Shown: positions 1 through 7,927 of the stretch, one piece after another | How positions within the stretch are numbered: position 1 is the first letter of the stretch | How the letters are laid out: the number at the start of each line of letters is the position of its first letter | NCBI RefSeq assembly: GCF_000473265.1 | Contig: NZ_KI421511.1 | Coordinates: 8,282,415 to 8,346,414, forward strand | Length of the DNA stretch: 64,000 nucleotides | Source: Amycolatopsis thermoflava N1165 | GTDB taxonomy: Bacteria; Actinomycetota; Actinomycetes; Mycobacteriales; Pseudonocardiaceae | Direction: 5' to 3' | The notes under the pieces: generated by a model | Seen by the model: the letters and a program-made list of their open reading frames with translations, nothing else | What the model was told of the DNA's origin: nothing | Databases searched by the model: none | Program-made: the position numbers and the translations under genes

Positions 1-413
1 GCTCGGGCGATCCCGGGCCGGGCGAGCAGCACCAGCACCGTGAGCGTGGCGACCATGCTGACCGTGTGCCCGCTCGGGTAGGCGAGGTAGTCGTACTTCA
101 TCCGGTCGAACAGCGGCTTGAGCACCCACGTGTTGAGCGCGACCGGCGCCGCGACGCCCAGCACCGCGAGCGCGACGCCGTCCCAGCGGCGGCCGAGCGC
201 GCAGGCGAGCACCACGATCGCGAGCAGCGGCAGCAGCACGACCGGTTCGGTGGGCAGCACGAACAGGCGCAGCAGCGCGGGCTGCCCGCTGAACGCGCCG
301 TCGATCCACGCGGTGACCGTCGCGTCGAGGCCGCTCGCGGCGGTGTCGCCGGCGAACGGGACGCCGATCGCCAGTGCGGCCGCCGCGCACACGGCGACGA
401 CGGCCCACCTCAC
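1..413 (-). CDS. PAP2-superfamily phosphatase, partial (C-terminus beyond window)
   Basis: Reading from a GTG at 413, the visible 137 residues form a membrane protein with hydrophobic stretches at about residues 4-17, 40-65 and 72-85. These are followed by a PAP2 active-site segment: K-P-L-F-D-R, then Y-P-S-G-H-T (the PSGH motif with the catalytic-motif histidine) near residues 95-118. The family hydrolyses lipid phosphates or pyrophosphates (phosphatidate, undecaprenyl pyrophosphate and similar) at the membrane. The start lies 3 bp after the stop of the DUF2252 gene, so the two are probably cotranscribed. The C-terminal PAP2 motif is outside the window. Family call is firm; substrate unknown. 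Confidence 0.8.
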   Translation of the reverse strand, partial: MRWAVVAVCAAAALAIGVPFAGDTAASGLDATVTAWIDGAFSGQPALLRLFVLPTEPVVLLPLLAIVVLACALGRRWDGVALAVLGVAAPVALNTWVLKPLFDRMKYDYLAYPSGHTVSMVATLTVLVLLARPGIAR

Positions 414-416
414 GCG

Positions 417-1790
417 TCAGTCCGTGATGGCCGGGAAGCGGCCGTTCTTGACCGCGGTGACCAGCTCGGCGTGGTCGGACTCGGTCTGGTCGGCGTAGCG
501 CACCGCGTAGCGGCCGATGGCCTCGTCGAGCTGGTCGTCACCGTCGAAGTATCCCGCCAGCAGCCGCGGGTGGACCGAGCGGATGTGTGCGCGGGCGAGC
601 AGCGCGCCGGCCAGGCGGCCGTAGTCGTCGAGGTCCTTGCCGCCCAGCTCGGTCGGCTCGATCGCGCCCTTCATGTTCCGGAACTGCCGCACGATGAACG
701 GCCTGCCCTCGATGGTGGTCCAGCCGAGCAGGATGTCCGTCTCGGCCTGCACCAGGCGGGCGCCGTGCACGATGCGCTGGCCCTCGTGCTCGGTGCGGTG
801 CTCCGGCAGGTACGGGGTGAGCGCGGACGGCCGGGCCTCCTTGACCTGCAGCACCAAATCCTCGTCGGTGTTGCCGTGCAGCAAGACGACGTAGCTGCGC
901 AACCCGACGCTGCCGGTGCCGACGACGCGGAAGGCGACGTCGGCGATGCGGTAGCGGGCGATCAGGTTGCGCCGCGACTCGCGCAGGGTGTGCACATAGG
1001 ACACCAGCCCGTCGGCCACGGCGTCCGCGGTCGCCTCGTCGACGTGCCGCAGCACCGGCGGGTCCTCGACGAACCGGTGGTGGCTCAGGCCCGTGGTGTG
1101 GTCGTCGATGCGCTCGGTCCACTTGGCCACGACGCGGGCGCTGGTGTTGCGGCGCGCTTTCTCGGCGGCCTCGCTGAACTCGTCGGCGAGGTCGTGCGCC
1201 TTCACCTTGGACAGCGCGTCCGCGTCGGCGAGCGCGTTCCACGAGCGCAGGAACGACGCCTCGCCGAGCTGGCGCACCACGCGCCGGTAGGACTTCACCG
1301 CGTCCTCGGCCGCGTCCCGGCAGTCCTCTTCGGACACCCCACCCTCGCGCCCGGCGAGCACCAGGCTCGCGGCGAGGCGCTTGAGGTCCCACTCCCACGG
1401 CCCGCGGATGGTCTCGTCGAAGTCGTTGATGTCCATGACGATCTGCCCGTCCGGCGTGCCGTACAGGCCGAAGTTCGCGGCGTGCGCGTCACCGCAGATC
1501 TGGGCGGACAGTCCACTGTGCGGGGTGCCGGCCAGGTCCGCGGCCATCAGCCCGGCCGCGCCGCGGAAGAACGCGAACGGGGCGGCGATCATGCGCCCGA
1601 TCCGCAGCGGGACCAGGTCGCCGAGCCGTCCGGCGTTGCTGTGCTCGACGAACTCGGCGACCGACGGCCGGTGCTCCCCGGCGGCCGCGTGATCGTGCGC
1701 CGTCGGTGGCGTGCGTGCCCCCAGCTCCCGGCCCCGCGCGTGCAGCTCCTCCGGATCGCTCAGCTCACCCGGCACCAGTGCCCGTTCCAT
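417..1790 (-). CDS. DUF2252 family protein
   Basis: A 457-residue protein starting at an ATG with GGAGCAGGGG just upstream. It shows the DUF2252 signature: PFAFFRGAA (about residues 71-79), CGDAH followed by N-F-G (99-107), and NDFDE (122-126), which resemble the catalytic loop and metal-binding acid of aminoglycoside-phosphotransferase-like kinases. Length matches the family. DUF2252 proteins are widespread in actinobacteria and have no established substrate; the kinase-like fold is an inference from the motifs. It is followed by the PAP2 phosphatase after 3 bp and separated by 89 bp from rocD upstream. Confidence 0.85.
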   Translation of the reverse strand: MERALVPGELSDPEELHARGRELGARTPPTAHDHAAAGEHRPSVAEFVEHSNAGRLGDLVPLRIGRMIAAPFAFFRGAAGLMAADLAGTPHSGLSAQICGDAHAANFGLYGTPDGQIVMDINDFDETIRGPWEWDLKRLAASLVLAGREGGVSEEDCRDAAEDAVKSYRRVVRQLGEASFLRSWNALADADALSKVKAHDLADEFSEAAEKARRNTSARVVAKWTERIDDHTTGLSHHRFVEDPPVLRHVDEATADAVADGLVSYVHTLRESRRNLIARYRIADVAFRVVGTGSVGLRSYVVLLHGNTDEDLVLQVKEARPSALTPYLPEHRTEHEGQRIVHGARLVQAETDILLGWTTIEGRPFIVRQFRNMKGAIEPTELGGKDLDDYGRLAGALLARAHIRSVHPRLLAGYFDGDDQLDEAIGRYAVRYADQTESDHAELVTAVKNGRFPAITD

Positions 1791-1879
1791 CCCCTGCTCC
1801 CTCCGTTGCCTGCACAACGTACGGGAGGGGTGGACGGTTTCCCCGCACCACGCGAGTCCCACGCTCGCGGCGGCGGAGG

Positions 1880-3085
1880 TCAGCCGGCCAGGACCTCCTC
1901 CAGGATGTCCAGCCCGCGGTCCAGATCGGCCTCCGAGATGACCAGCGGTGGCGCCAGCCGCAGCGTCGCGCCGTGGGTTTCCTTCGCCAGCAGCCCCTTC
2001 GCCGCCAGGGCTTCGCACGCCTCGCGGCCGGACAGCCCGCCCGGCGTGATGTCGATGCCCGCCCACAGGCCGCGGCCGCGGACCTCGGCCAGTCCGTGCC
2101 CGACCAGTTCCCCGAGCCGCGCGTGCATGCGCGCGCCCAGCCGCACCGACCGCTCCTGGAACTCGCCCGTGGACAGCAGCTTGATCACCGCCCGGCCGAC
2201 CGCGCACGCCAGCGGGTTGCCGCCGAAGGTCGAGCCGTGCTCGCCCGGCTTCAGCACCCCCAGCACGTCCCGGCGCCCGACCACCGCGGACAAGGGCAGG
2301 ATCCCGCCGCCCAGCGCCTTGCCCAGCGTGTAGAGGTCGGCGCGCACCCCGCTCGGCTCCAGCGCGAGCAGCGTGCCGGTGCGGGCCAGCCCGGACTGGA
2401 TCTCGTCGGCGATCAGCAGCGTCCCGGCCTCGTCGCACAGCCGGCGCGCCTCGGCGAGGTACCCCTCCGGCGGCACCAGCACCCCGGCCTCGCCCTGGAT
2501 CGGCTCCAGCAGGACCGCCGCGGTGCGCTCGGTGATCGCGTCGCGCAGGGCAGCCGCGTCCCCGTACTTCACCACCGTGAACCCCGGGGTGTAGGGCCCG
2601 AACCCGGCGCGCGCGGACTCGTCGGTGGAGAACGAGATGATCGTCGTGGTGCGGCCGTGGAAGTTCGACCCGGCGACCACGATCTCGGCCTGCCCATCCG
2701 GCACGCCCTTGACCTCGTAGGCCCACTTGCGGGCGACCTTGAGCGCGGATTCGACCGCCTCCGCGCCGGAGTTCATCGGCAGCACCATCTCGGTGCCGGT
2801 CAGCTCGGCCAGCTCGCGGCAGAACGCGCCCAGCTGGTCGTGGTGGAACGCGCGCGAGGTCAGCGTGACCTTCCCGAGCTGCTCCTGCGCCGCGGCGACC
2901 AGGGCGGGGTGCCGGTGCCCGAAGTTCAGCGCCGAGTAGGCGGACAGGAAGTCGAGGTACCGGCGGCCCTCGACGTCGGTGACCCAGGCGCCGTCGGCTT
3001 CGGCGATCACCACGGGCAGCGGGTGGTAGTTGTGCGTGCTCCAGCGCTCGTCGAGCGCGATGAACTCGGCCGCGGAGGTCGTCAT
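1880..3085 (-). CDS. rocD: ornithine aminotransferase
   Basis: A 401-residue class-III PLP aminotransferase. The PLP aspartate lies in ADEIQSG (about D227) and the Schiff-base lysine in TLGKALGG (about K256). The N-terminal NYHPLPVVI segment and overall length fit ornithine--oxo-acid transaminase, which converts ornithine and 2-oxoglutarate to glutamate-5-semialdehyde and glutamate in arginine/ornithine catabolism (cytoplasm). It is monocistronic here. The dimethylargininase or Lrp gene that often neighbours rocD in actinobacteria is absent from this window. Two direct GATCGTTGC repeats precede it and could be a regulator site. Confidence 0.92.
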   Translation of the reverse strand: MTTSAAEFIALDERWSTHNYHPLPVVIAEADGAWVTDVEGRRYLDFLSAYSALNFGHRHPALVAAAQEQLGKVTLTSRAFHHDQLGAFCRELAELTGTEMVLPMNSGAEAVESALKVARKWAYEVKGVPDGQAEIVVAGSNFHGRTTTIISFSTDESARAGFGPYTPGFTVVKYGDAAALRDAITERTAAVLLEPIQGEAGVLVPPEGYLAEARRLCDEAGTLLIADEIQSGLARTGTLLALEPSGVRADLYTLGKALGGGILPLSAVVGRRDVLGVLKPGEHGSTFGGNPLACAVGRAVIKLLSTGEFQERSVRLGARMHARLGELVGHGLAEVRGRGLWAGIDITPGGLSGREACEALAAKGLLAKETHGATLRLAPPLVISEADLDRGLDILEEVLAG

Positions 3086-3126
3086 GCCTTCAGGCTAAGG
3101 GCAGTTCAGGCCCGGAATCATCCGTA

Positions 3127-3155
3127 GATCGTTGCTGCGGCACGCTGATCGTTGC
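3127..3155. promoter_or_regulatory. direct GATCGTTGC repeats upstream of rocD
   Basis: GATCGTTGC occurs at 3127-3135 and 3147-3155, exactly 20 bp apart (two helical turns), 42-70 bp upstream of the rocD start. A weaker CGTTGC follows near 3182. Phased short repeats suit an Lrp/AsnC-type regulator, the usual rocD activator in actinobacteria. No such gene is in the window, so this is inference. Confidence 0.35.
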
Positions 3156-3191
3156 GCAGTTCTCGGCGATTCCGGCGGTTCGTTGCACGGC

Positions 3192-3464
3192 TCAGGGCGC
3201 CAGTACCTCGTTCCACTCCCGGACGTACCAGTTCTTCACCACGCCGTTGCGCACGAACGGGTCGCCCGCCACGAACTCCTCCGCGGCCTCGCGCGTGCGG
3301 AACACGCTGAGCGACCCGTTCACCTGCGGGTTCTCCAGAGTGCCGACGAGCAGCAGGTCGCCGCGGGCGTGGAACTCGCGGATCCGCGCCGAGTGGGCGT
3401 CCATGTGCGGGGCGCCGCGCTCCAGGACGTTGTCCGCCGGCTCGTAGAACACCAGGTACTTCAT
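3192..3464 (-). CDS. YciI family protein
   Basis: A 90-residue protein of the YCII domain family, beginning MKYLVFYEPA and containing H-x-A-R-x-R-E-F-H, G-x-L and D-P-F-V motifs typical of these small dimeric ferredoxin-like proteins. Function is generally unknown; relatives act as small lyases, dehalogenase-like or putative catabolic enzymes. Its ATG overlaps the stop of the SRPBCC gene by 4 bp, making it the last gene of a four-gene operon led by a VOC protein. The short start was chosen because the upstream extension is only the shadow of the preceding gene. Confidence 0.85.
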   Translation of the reverse strand: MKYLVFYEPADNVLERGAPHMDAHSARIREFHARGDLLLVGTLENPQVNGSLSVFRTREAAEEFVAGDPFVRNGVVKNWYVREWNEVLAP

Positions 3465-3943
3465 GCCGCACGCTCCGCCGCCTCGGTGAGCCGGCCCAGG
3501 ATCCGCGCCCAGCCCTCGGTGAACGCGCCGCCGGCGTAACCGCCGCCGAGCGCGCAGGACGCCCGCACCTGCTCGTCGCTGAGCGCCTCCCAGCCGCGGT
3601 GCTCCACCGCCACCCGGGTCAGCGCGGGGCCCAGCGCCCGGAAGGTCAGCTCGACCTCGGTGGGCGCCGGGGTGACCAGCCAGGTCATGGTGAACCGCTC
3701 CGGCGGATCCCACGCGAGCACCTCGCCCCAGTCGTGCTCGGTGCCGTCGTCCCACGTCTCGTAGACGCGGCCGCCCGTGCGGCGCTCGAAGGTCACGTCC
3801 CGCACCCGGTCCCCGCCGCGGGAGAACGGCTCGACCGGCCACCAGACGCCGATCGTGCGGACGAACGTGTCGAAGGTGTGCGCGGCGTCGCTGCGCACGA
3901 GGGTCGCCTGCCGCACCGGCGGCCGGCTCAGGATGTCGGTCAT
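3461..3943 (-). CDS. SRPBCC (AHSA1/START-like) domain protein
   Basis: A 160-residue protein with the AHSA1/SRPBCC pattern: an N-terminal strand (VRQATLVRSDAAHTFDTFV), a W-W-P-V-E-P segment, G-G-R-V-Y-E, W-D-P-P-E-R-F-x-M-x-W and a C-terminal helix. Such proteins bind hydrophobic ligands in a helix-grip pocket. SRPBCC genes are commonly coupled to ArsR regulators, and this one overlaps the ArsR gene by 4 bp. Ligand is unknown. Confidence 0.85.
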   Translation of the reverse strand: MTDILSRPPVRQATLVRSDAAHTFDTFVRTIGVWWPVEPFSRGGDRVRDVTFERRTGGRVYETWDDGTEHDWGEVLAWDPPERFTMTWLVTPAPTEVELTFRALGPALTRVAVEHRGWEALSDEQVRASCALGGGYAGGAFTEGWARILGRLTEAAERAA

Positions 3944-4290
3944 GCCGATCCTCTCGCCGTGTCGTCTTCGCCGATCCCCCGCTCAGCTTCGACCAGCCGC
4001 CGGGCCGTGTCGAGGGACGAGGCCCACATGTCGTCGAGGAACTGCCGTAGCCCGGCGAGGCCGTCCGGGCGGGCGCGGTAGAGCCGTCGGGTGCCGTCGC
4101 GCCGCTCGTCGAGCAGTCCCGCGTTCTTCAGGACGGTGAGGTGCTGGCTGACCGCCGTGCGGCTCACGTCGAAGGACTCCGCGATCTCGCCTGCGGCCAG
4201 CTCGTCGTTGGCGACCAGCCGGAGGATCGCGCGCCGCCTTGGCTCCGCGAGCGCCCGCAGCGCCTCGTCCGTCCGCTCGTCGTCCGTCAT
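3940..4290 (-). CDS. ArsR-family winged-helix transcriptional regulator
   Basis: A 116-residue regulator. It contains LAEPRRRAILRLV followed by the recognition region SFDVSRTAVSQHLTVLKNAG and a wing (DERRDGTRRLYR), the standard HTH_20/ArsR layout. No metal-binding CxC motif is visible, so it belongs to the metal-independent subgroup that usually pairs with SRPBCC and VOC/YciI genes. It lies 8 bp after the VOC gene and overlaps the SRPBCC gene. Autoregulation through the 40-bp palindrome upstream of the operon is likely but inferred. Confidence 0.9.
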   Translation of the reverse strand: MTDDERTDEALRALAEPRRRAILRLVANDELAAGEIAESFDVSRTAVSQHLTVLKNAGLLDERRDGTRRLYRARPDGLAGLRQFLDDMWASSLDTARRLVEAERGIGEDDTARGSA

Positions 4291-4298
4291 GCCCGCTC

Positions 4299-4646
4299 CT
4301 ACGCCCAGAGTCCGACCTGGTTGCCGTCCGGGTCGGCGAAGATGGCGAACCGCCCGAAGTCGCCGGGGAGGTCGGTGGGCGGCACCAGCCGCTTCCCGCC
4401 CAGCCGCTCCGCCCGGTCCAGGTACGTGTCGAGGTCGTCGACCCGCATGTAGATCTTGATGCCGGTGTCGCCGGGGCCCGTCGAAGGCCCGATCCCGCCG
4501 CCGATGCCTCCGCCCGTGTCGACGAGCGCGTAGCCGCCCATCGCCGGGTCGGCGTCGACCTGCCAGTCGAACAGCTCCGCGTAGAACTTCCGGGCCCGTT
4601 CGGCGTTCGCGCTGATCACTTCGAAGAACGCGACCTGCTGTCCCAT
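4299..4646 (-). CDS. VOC (glyoxalase/bleomycin-resistance) family protein
   Basis: A 115-residue VOC protein. It has the two half-modules beginning VAFFEVISANAERARKFY and IKIYMRVDDLDTYLDRAERLG, ending with FAIFADPDGNQVGLW, the characteristic C-terminal motif with the metal-region glutamate position replaced by V-G-L. It is the first gene of the VOC-ArsR-SRPBCC-YciI operon, and its start lies 10 bp downstream of the large palindrome. The substrate cannot be told from sequence; detoxification or small-molecule binding is typical. Confidence 0.85.
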   Translation of the reverse strand: MGQQVAFFEVISANAERARKFYAELFDWQVDADPAMGGYALVDTGGGIGGGIGPSTGPGDTGIKIYMRVDDLDTYLDRAERLGGKRLVPPTDLPGDFGRFAIFADPDGNQVGLWA

Positions 4647-4656
4647 GACCGATCCT

Positions 4657-4696
4657 TTCTGTCAGTGTTCGCTAACGTTAGCGAACACTGACAGAA
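4657..4696. promoter_or_regulatory. perfect 40-bp palindrome between divergent genes
   Basis: The left 20 bases (beginning TTCTGTCAGTG) are the exact reverse complement of the right 20 bases, with no spacer; the centre is CTAACGTTAG. It sits in the 93-bp divergent promoter region between the VOC operon and the S9 peptidase, overlapping where both promoters should be. An operator is much more likely than a terminator, because no gene ends here. Confidence 0.75.
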
Positions 4697-4739
4697 GGAG
4701 TCAACCACCGCTCGCCAAGACCGGGCGTCGTTTGACAGA

Positions 4740-6833
4740 GTGCGAGGCGTGACCGACGAGCTCTCCTTCCTCCGCCAGCAGGCCCGCACCCAGCGCTTCA
4801 CCCTCGGCACCCCGCGCGAGTTCCGCGTCGCGCCCGACGGGTCGCGCCTGCTGTTCCTACGTTCGGAGTCCGGCACCGACCGGCGCAACAGCCTCTGGGA
4901 ACTCGACCTCACCCGGGGCGCCGAGACCAAGGTCGTGGACGCCGCCGAGCTGCTGCCCGGTGAGGAGGAGCTGCCGCCGGAGGAGCGGGCCCGCCGCGAG
5001 CGCATGCGGGAGAGCGCGGGCGGCGTGGTGGGCTACGCCGTCGACGACGAGTTCCGCCTGGCCGCCTTCTCCTTGTCCGGCAAGCTCTACACAGTCGACC
5101 TGGGCAGCCGCGAGGTGACCGAACTGGTCGACACCTCGGTCGTGGACCCGCGGCCGAACCCCACCGGCACCCACATCGCCTACGTCCGCGACCGCAAGCT
5201 GCGCGTCATCGACCTCGCCACGCGCGAGGACACGGTGCTGGCCGGCGAGGACGGCGACGACATCGCCTGGGGGCTGGCCGAGTTCATCGCCGCCGAGGAG
5301 CTGGGCCGCGCCCGCGGCTACTGGTGGTCGCCCGACGGGCAGACCCTGCTGGTCGAACGCACCGACCGGGCGGACGTGCCCCGCTGGACCATCTCCGACC
5401 CGGCCCACCCCGAGGGCGGCGCGAACACCGTCGCGTACCCGGCGGCGGGCACCACGAACGTCGACGTCTCGCTGGCGTTCTTCGGTCTCGACGGCACCCG
5501 CGTGGACGTCGAGCGCGGCGACTGGGAGTACCTCGTCGCCGTGCACTGGTCGGCAGGCGGCCCGCCGCTGCTCGCCGTGCAGCCCCGCGACCAGCGCGAA
5601 CTCGCGTTCTACGCGGTCGACCCCGCCGACGGCTCCACCAAGCTCCTGCACACCGAGACAGATCCGCACTGGGTCGAGATCGTCCCCGGCGTGCCCGCCT
5701 GGACCACCGACGGGCGGCTCGTGCACGTCAGCGCCGCGGACGGCAGCTACCGGCTGGTGGTCGACGGCGAGCCGGTCACCGGGCCGGGCCTGCAGGTCCG
5801 CTCGGTGCTGCACGTCGGGGCCGAGGTCCTGTTCAGCGCGAGCGAGGACGACCCGACGCAGATCCACGTCTACCGCACCGGCCCGGACGGCGTGGCCCGG
5901 CTGTCCGACGCCGACGGCGTGCACGTGGGCGCGGGCACCGCGGAGATCACCGTGCTGTCGTCGTGGAGCCTGCGCCGCAGCGGCCCCGAAGTGAGCGTGC
6001 TGCGCAACGGCCGCCCGCTCGCCGAGGTCCGGTCCTACCCGGTCGACCCGGGACTCGAGCCCGAGCCGGAATGGCTCACCGTCGGCGAGCGCGGCCTGCG
6101 CGCCGCGCTGCTGCTGCCCACCGGCTACCGGCCCGGGGACGGCAAGCTGCCCGTCCTGCTCGACCCCTACGGCGGCCCGCACGCGCAGCGCGTCCTGCAG
6201 AGCCGCAACGCCTTCCTCACCTCGCAGTGGCTGGCCGACCAGGGCTTCGCGGTCCTGGTCGCGGACGGCCGCGGCACCCCCGGCCGGGGGCCGGCGTGGG
6301 AGAAGGAGATCGTGCGCGAGCTGGCCGAGGTGACGCTCACCGACCAGGTGGACGCCCTGCACGCGGTCGCCGCCGACCATCCGGAGCTCGACCTGTCCCG
6401 GGTCGCGATCCGCGGCTGGTCCTACGGCGGGTACCTGTCCGCGCTGGCCGTGCTGCGCCGCCCGGACGTCTTCCACGCGGCGGTCGCGGGCGCGCCGGTC
6501 ACCGACTGGTCCCTCTACGACACCCACTACACCGAGCGCTACCTCGGCGTGCCGGACGAGGAGCCGGACTCCTACGAGCGCAACTCGTTGATCGCCAGTG
6601 CGCCGGAGCTGCGGCGCGCGTTGCTGATCGTGCACGGCCTCGCCGACGACAACGTGTTCGTCGCGCACGCGCTGCGGCTGTCCTCGGCGCTGCTGGCCGC
6701 CGGCCGCCCGCACGTGTTCCTGCCGCTGGTCGGCGCGACCCACATGACGCCGCAGGCCGAAGAGGTCGCGGAGAACCTGATGAGGGTCCAGGTGGACTGG
6801 ATCAAACGAGAGCTGGAGGCTGCTGCGCGATGA
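4740..6833 (+). CDS. S9 family (prolyl oligopeptidase/DPP-IV-like) serine peptidase
   Basis: A 697-residue protein with an N-terminal beta-propeller region (about residues 15-440) resembling the DPP-IV N-domain and a C-terminal alpha/beta hydrolase. The catalytic triad is visible as Ser561 in RGWSYGGY, Asp at 636/637 in GLADDNVF and His668 in GATHMTP. The EE pair typical of DPP-IV enzymes may correspond to AAEELGRARG near residue 185. No signal peptide is seen, so a cytoplasmic dipeptidyl- or acylaminoacyl-peptidase is likely. The start is uncertain: GTG at 4740 or 4749, neither with a convincing Shine-Dalgarno. It is coupled to the LLM gene by an ATGA overlap. Confidence 0.88.
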   Translation: MRGVTDELSFLRQQARTQRFTLGTPREFRVAPDGSRLLFLRSESGTDRRNSLWELDLTRGAETKVVDAAELLPGEEELPPEERARRERMRESAGGVVGYAVDDEFRLAAFSLSGKLYTVDLGSREVTELVDTSVVDPRPNPTGTHIAYVRDRKLRVIDLATREDTVLAGEDGDDIAWGLAEFIAAEELGRARGYWWSPDGQTLLVERTDRADVPRWTISDPAHPEGGANTVAYPAAGTTNVDVSLAFFGLDGTRVDVERGDWEYLVAVHWSAGGPPLLAVQPRDQRELAFYAVDPADGSTKLLHTETDPHWVEIVPGVPAWTTDGRLVHVSAADGSYRLVVDGEPVTGPGLQVRSVLHVGAEVLFSASEDDPTQIHVYRTGPDGVARLSDADGVHVGAGTAEITVLSSWSLRRSGPEVSVLRNGRPLAEVRSYPVDPGLEPEPEWLTVGERGLRAALLLPTGYRPGDGKLPVLLDPYGGPHAQRVLQSRNAFLTSQWLADQGFAVLVADGRGTPGRGPAWEKEIVRELAEVTLTDQVDALHAVAADHPELDLSRVAIRGWSYGGYLSALAVLRRPDVFHAAVAGAPVTDWSLYDTHYTERYLGVPDEEPDSYERNSLIASAPELRRALLIVHGLADDNVFVAHALRLSSALLAAGRPHVFLPLVGATHMTPQAEEVAENLMRVQVDWIKRELEAAAR

Positions 6834-7780
6834 AGCGCTGGGGAATCACGATTCCGCTGACCGGGGTGCCGCTGACCGCGCACCGTGAGCTGATCGAGCG
6901 CCTGCCCGCGCTCGGCTACACCGACGCGTGGTCGGCCGAAACTGCCGGGACGGACGCGTTCTCGCCGCTGCTGCTGGCTTCGCAGTGGGCGCCGGAGCTG
7001 CGGCTGGGCACCGCGATTGTGCCGGTGTACACCCGCGGTCCCGGGCTGCTCGCGATGTCCGCGGCGACCCTGGCCGAGGCCGCGCCCGGCCGGTTCGTGC
7101 TCGGCATCGGCGCGTCCTCGCCGGTGATCGTGCAGAACTGGAACGCCGCCGAGTTCGCCAAACCGTTCGCCCGCACCAGGGACACACTGCGGTTCCTGCG
7201 CGCCGCGCTGGCGGGGGAGAAGGTCACCGCGGAGTACGAGACCTTCTCGGTCAGCAAGTTCCGGCTCGAGCGCGCGCCGGAGCCGGCGCCGCCGATCATG
7301 CTCGCCGCGCTGCGGCCCGGCATGCTGAAGCTGGCCGCCAAGGAGGCCGACGGCGCGATCACGAACTGGCTCTCGCCTGCCGACGTCCGCCAGGTGCGCG
7401 CCGAGATCGGGCCGGACACCGAGCTGGCGGCGCGGATCTTCGTCTGCCCGACCACCGACCGCGAGGCCGCGCGCGGCCTCGGCCGGATGCTGATCAGCAG
7501 CTACCTCACCGTGCCGGTGTACGCGGCGTTCCACGACTGGCTCGGCCGCGGCGAGGCGCTCGCGCCGATGCACGAGGCGTGGCGCGCGGGCGACCGGAAA
7601 CGGGCGAACGAGGTGATTCCGGACGAGGTGGTCGACGACCTGGTCGTGCACGGCAGTCCCGAGGAGTGCCGGGAGAAGGTGCAGTCCTATGTGGACAACG
7701 GGCTGACCACGCCGGTGATCGCGCTGCTGCCCACCGGCGAGGACCCGGTGCGGCAGGTGGAGGCGCTCGCGCCCCGGTGA
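6830..7780 (+). CDS. LLM-class flavin (F420)-dependent oxidoreductase
   Basis: A 316-residue luciferase-like TIM-barrel protein. It begins MKRWGITIPLTGVPL, has the typical TAIVPVYTRGPGLLAMSAATLAE segment and R-F-V-L-G-I-G-A-S-S-P, and ends with a region (GSPEECREKVQSYVDNGLTTPVIAL) characteristic of F420-dependent LLM enzymes of actinobacteria. Its ATG overlaps the peptidase stop, with GGAGG at about 6815. Substrate unknown. The pairing with an S9 peptidase has no obvious metabolic logic. Confidence 0.88.
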   Translation: MKRWGITIPLTGVPLTAHRELIERLPALGYTDAWSAETAGTDAFSPLLLASQWAPELRLGTAIVPVYTRGPGLLAMSAATLAEAAPGRFVLGIGASSPVIVQNWNAAEFAKPFARTRDTLRFLRAALAGEKVTAEYETFSVSKFRLERAPEPAPPIMLAALRPGMLKLAAKEADGAITNWLSPADVRQVRAEIGPDTELAARIFVCPTTDREAARGLGRMLISSYLTVPVYAAFHDWLGRGEALAPMHEAWRAGDRKRANEVIPDEVVDDLVVHGSPEECREKVQSYVDNGLTTPVIALLPTGEDPVRQVEALAPR

Positions 7781-7825
7781 CCCGGCACACGCCGCCGTGA
7801 CCCCTTTGGCGGCATGACTAACGCT

Positions 7826-7865
7826 CCCCGGGCGGGCACTTTGGGAGGAACGTGCCCGCCGGGGG
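7826..7865 (+). terminator. GC-rich stem-loop between LLM and siderophore operons
   Basis: Fourteen-base arms (7826-7839 and 7852-7865) pair with one mismatch around a 12-base loop. There is no T tract, as is common for actinobacterial terminators. It lies between the end of the LLM gene and the iron box, so it probably insulates the siderophore operon. Confidence 0.55.
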
Positions 7866-7898
7866 TGTGCCTGCGGCGCACGGTGTCCGTATCGTGGC

Positions 7899-7917
7899 TT
7901 AGCGTAGGCATACCTAA
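7899..7917 (+). promoter_or_regulatory. DtxR/IdeR-type iron box
   Basis: TTAGCGTAGGCATACCTAA matches the established DtxR/IdeR/DmdR consensus TTAGGTTAGGCTAACCTAA at 15 of 19 positions and keeps the outer TTAG/CTAA arms. It lies 11 bp upstream of the first siderophore gene start, a position where Fe(II)-loaded repressor would block transcription. Iron-repressed expression of the four-gene operon is expected. Confidence 0.8.
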
Positions 7918-7927
7918 GGAGCGGTGA

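Noticed and set aside
417..2726. A 769-codon minus-strand frame spanning the DUF2252 gene and running into rocD DNA
   Set aside because: Only its last 457 codons match DUF2252; the rest is an arginine/glycine-rich shadow of rocD in another frame.
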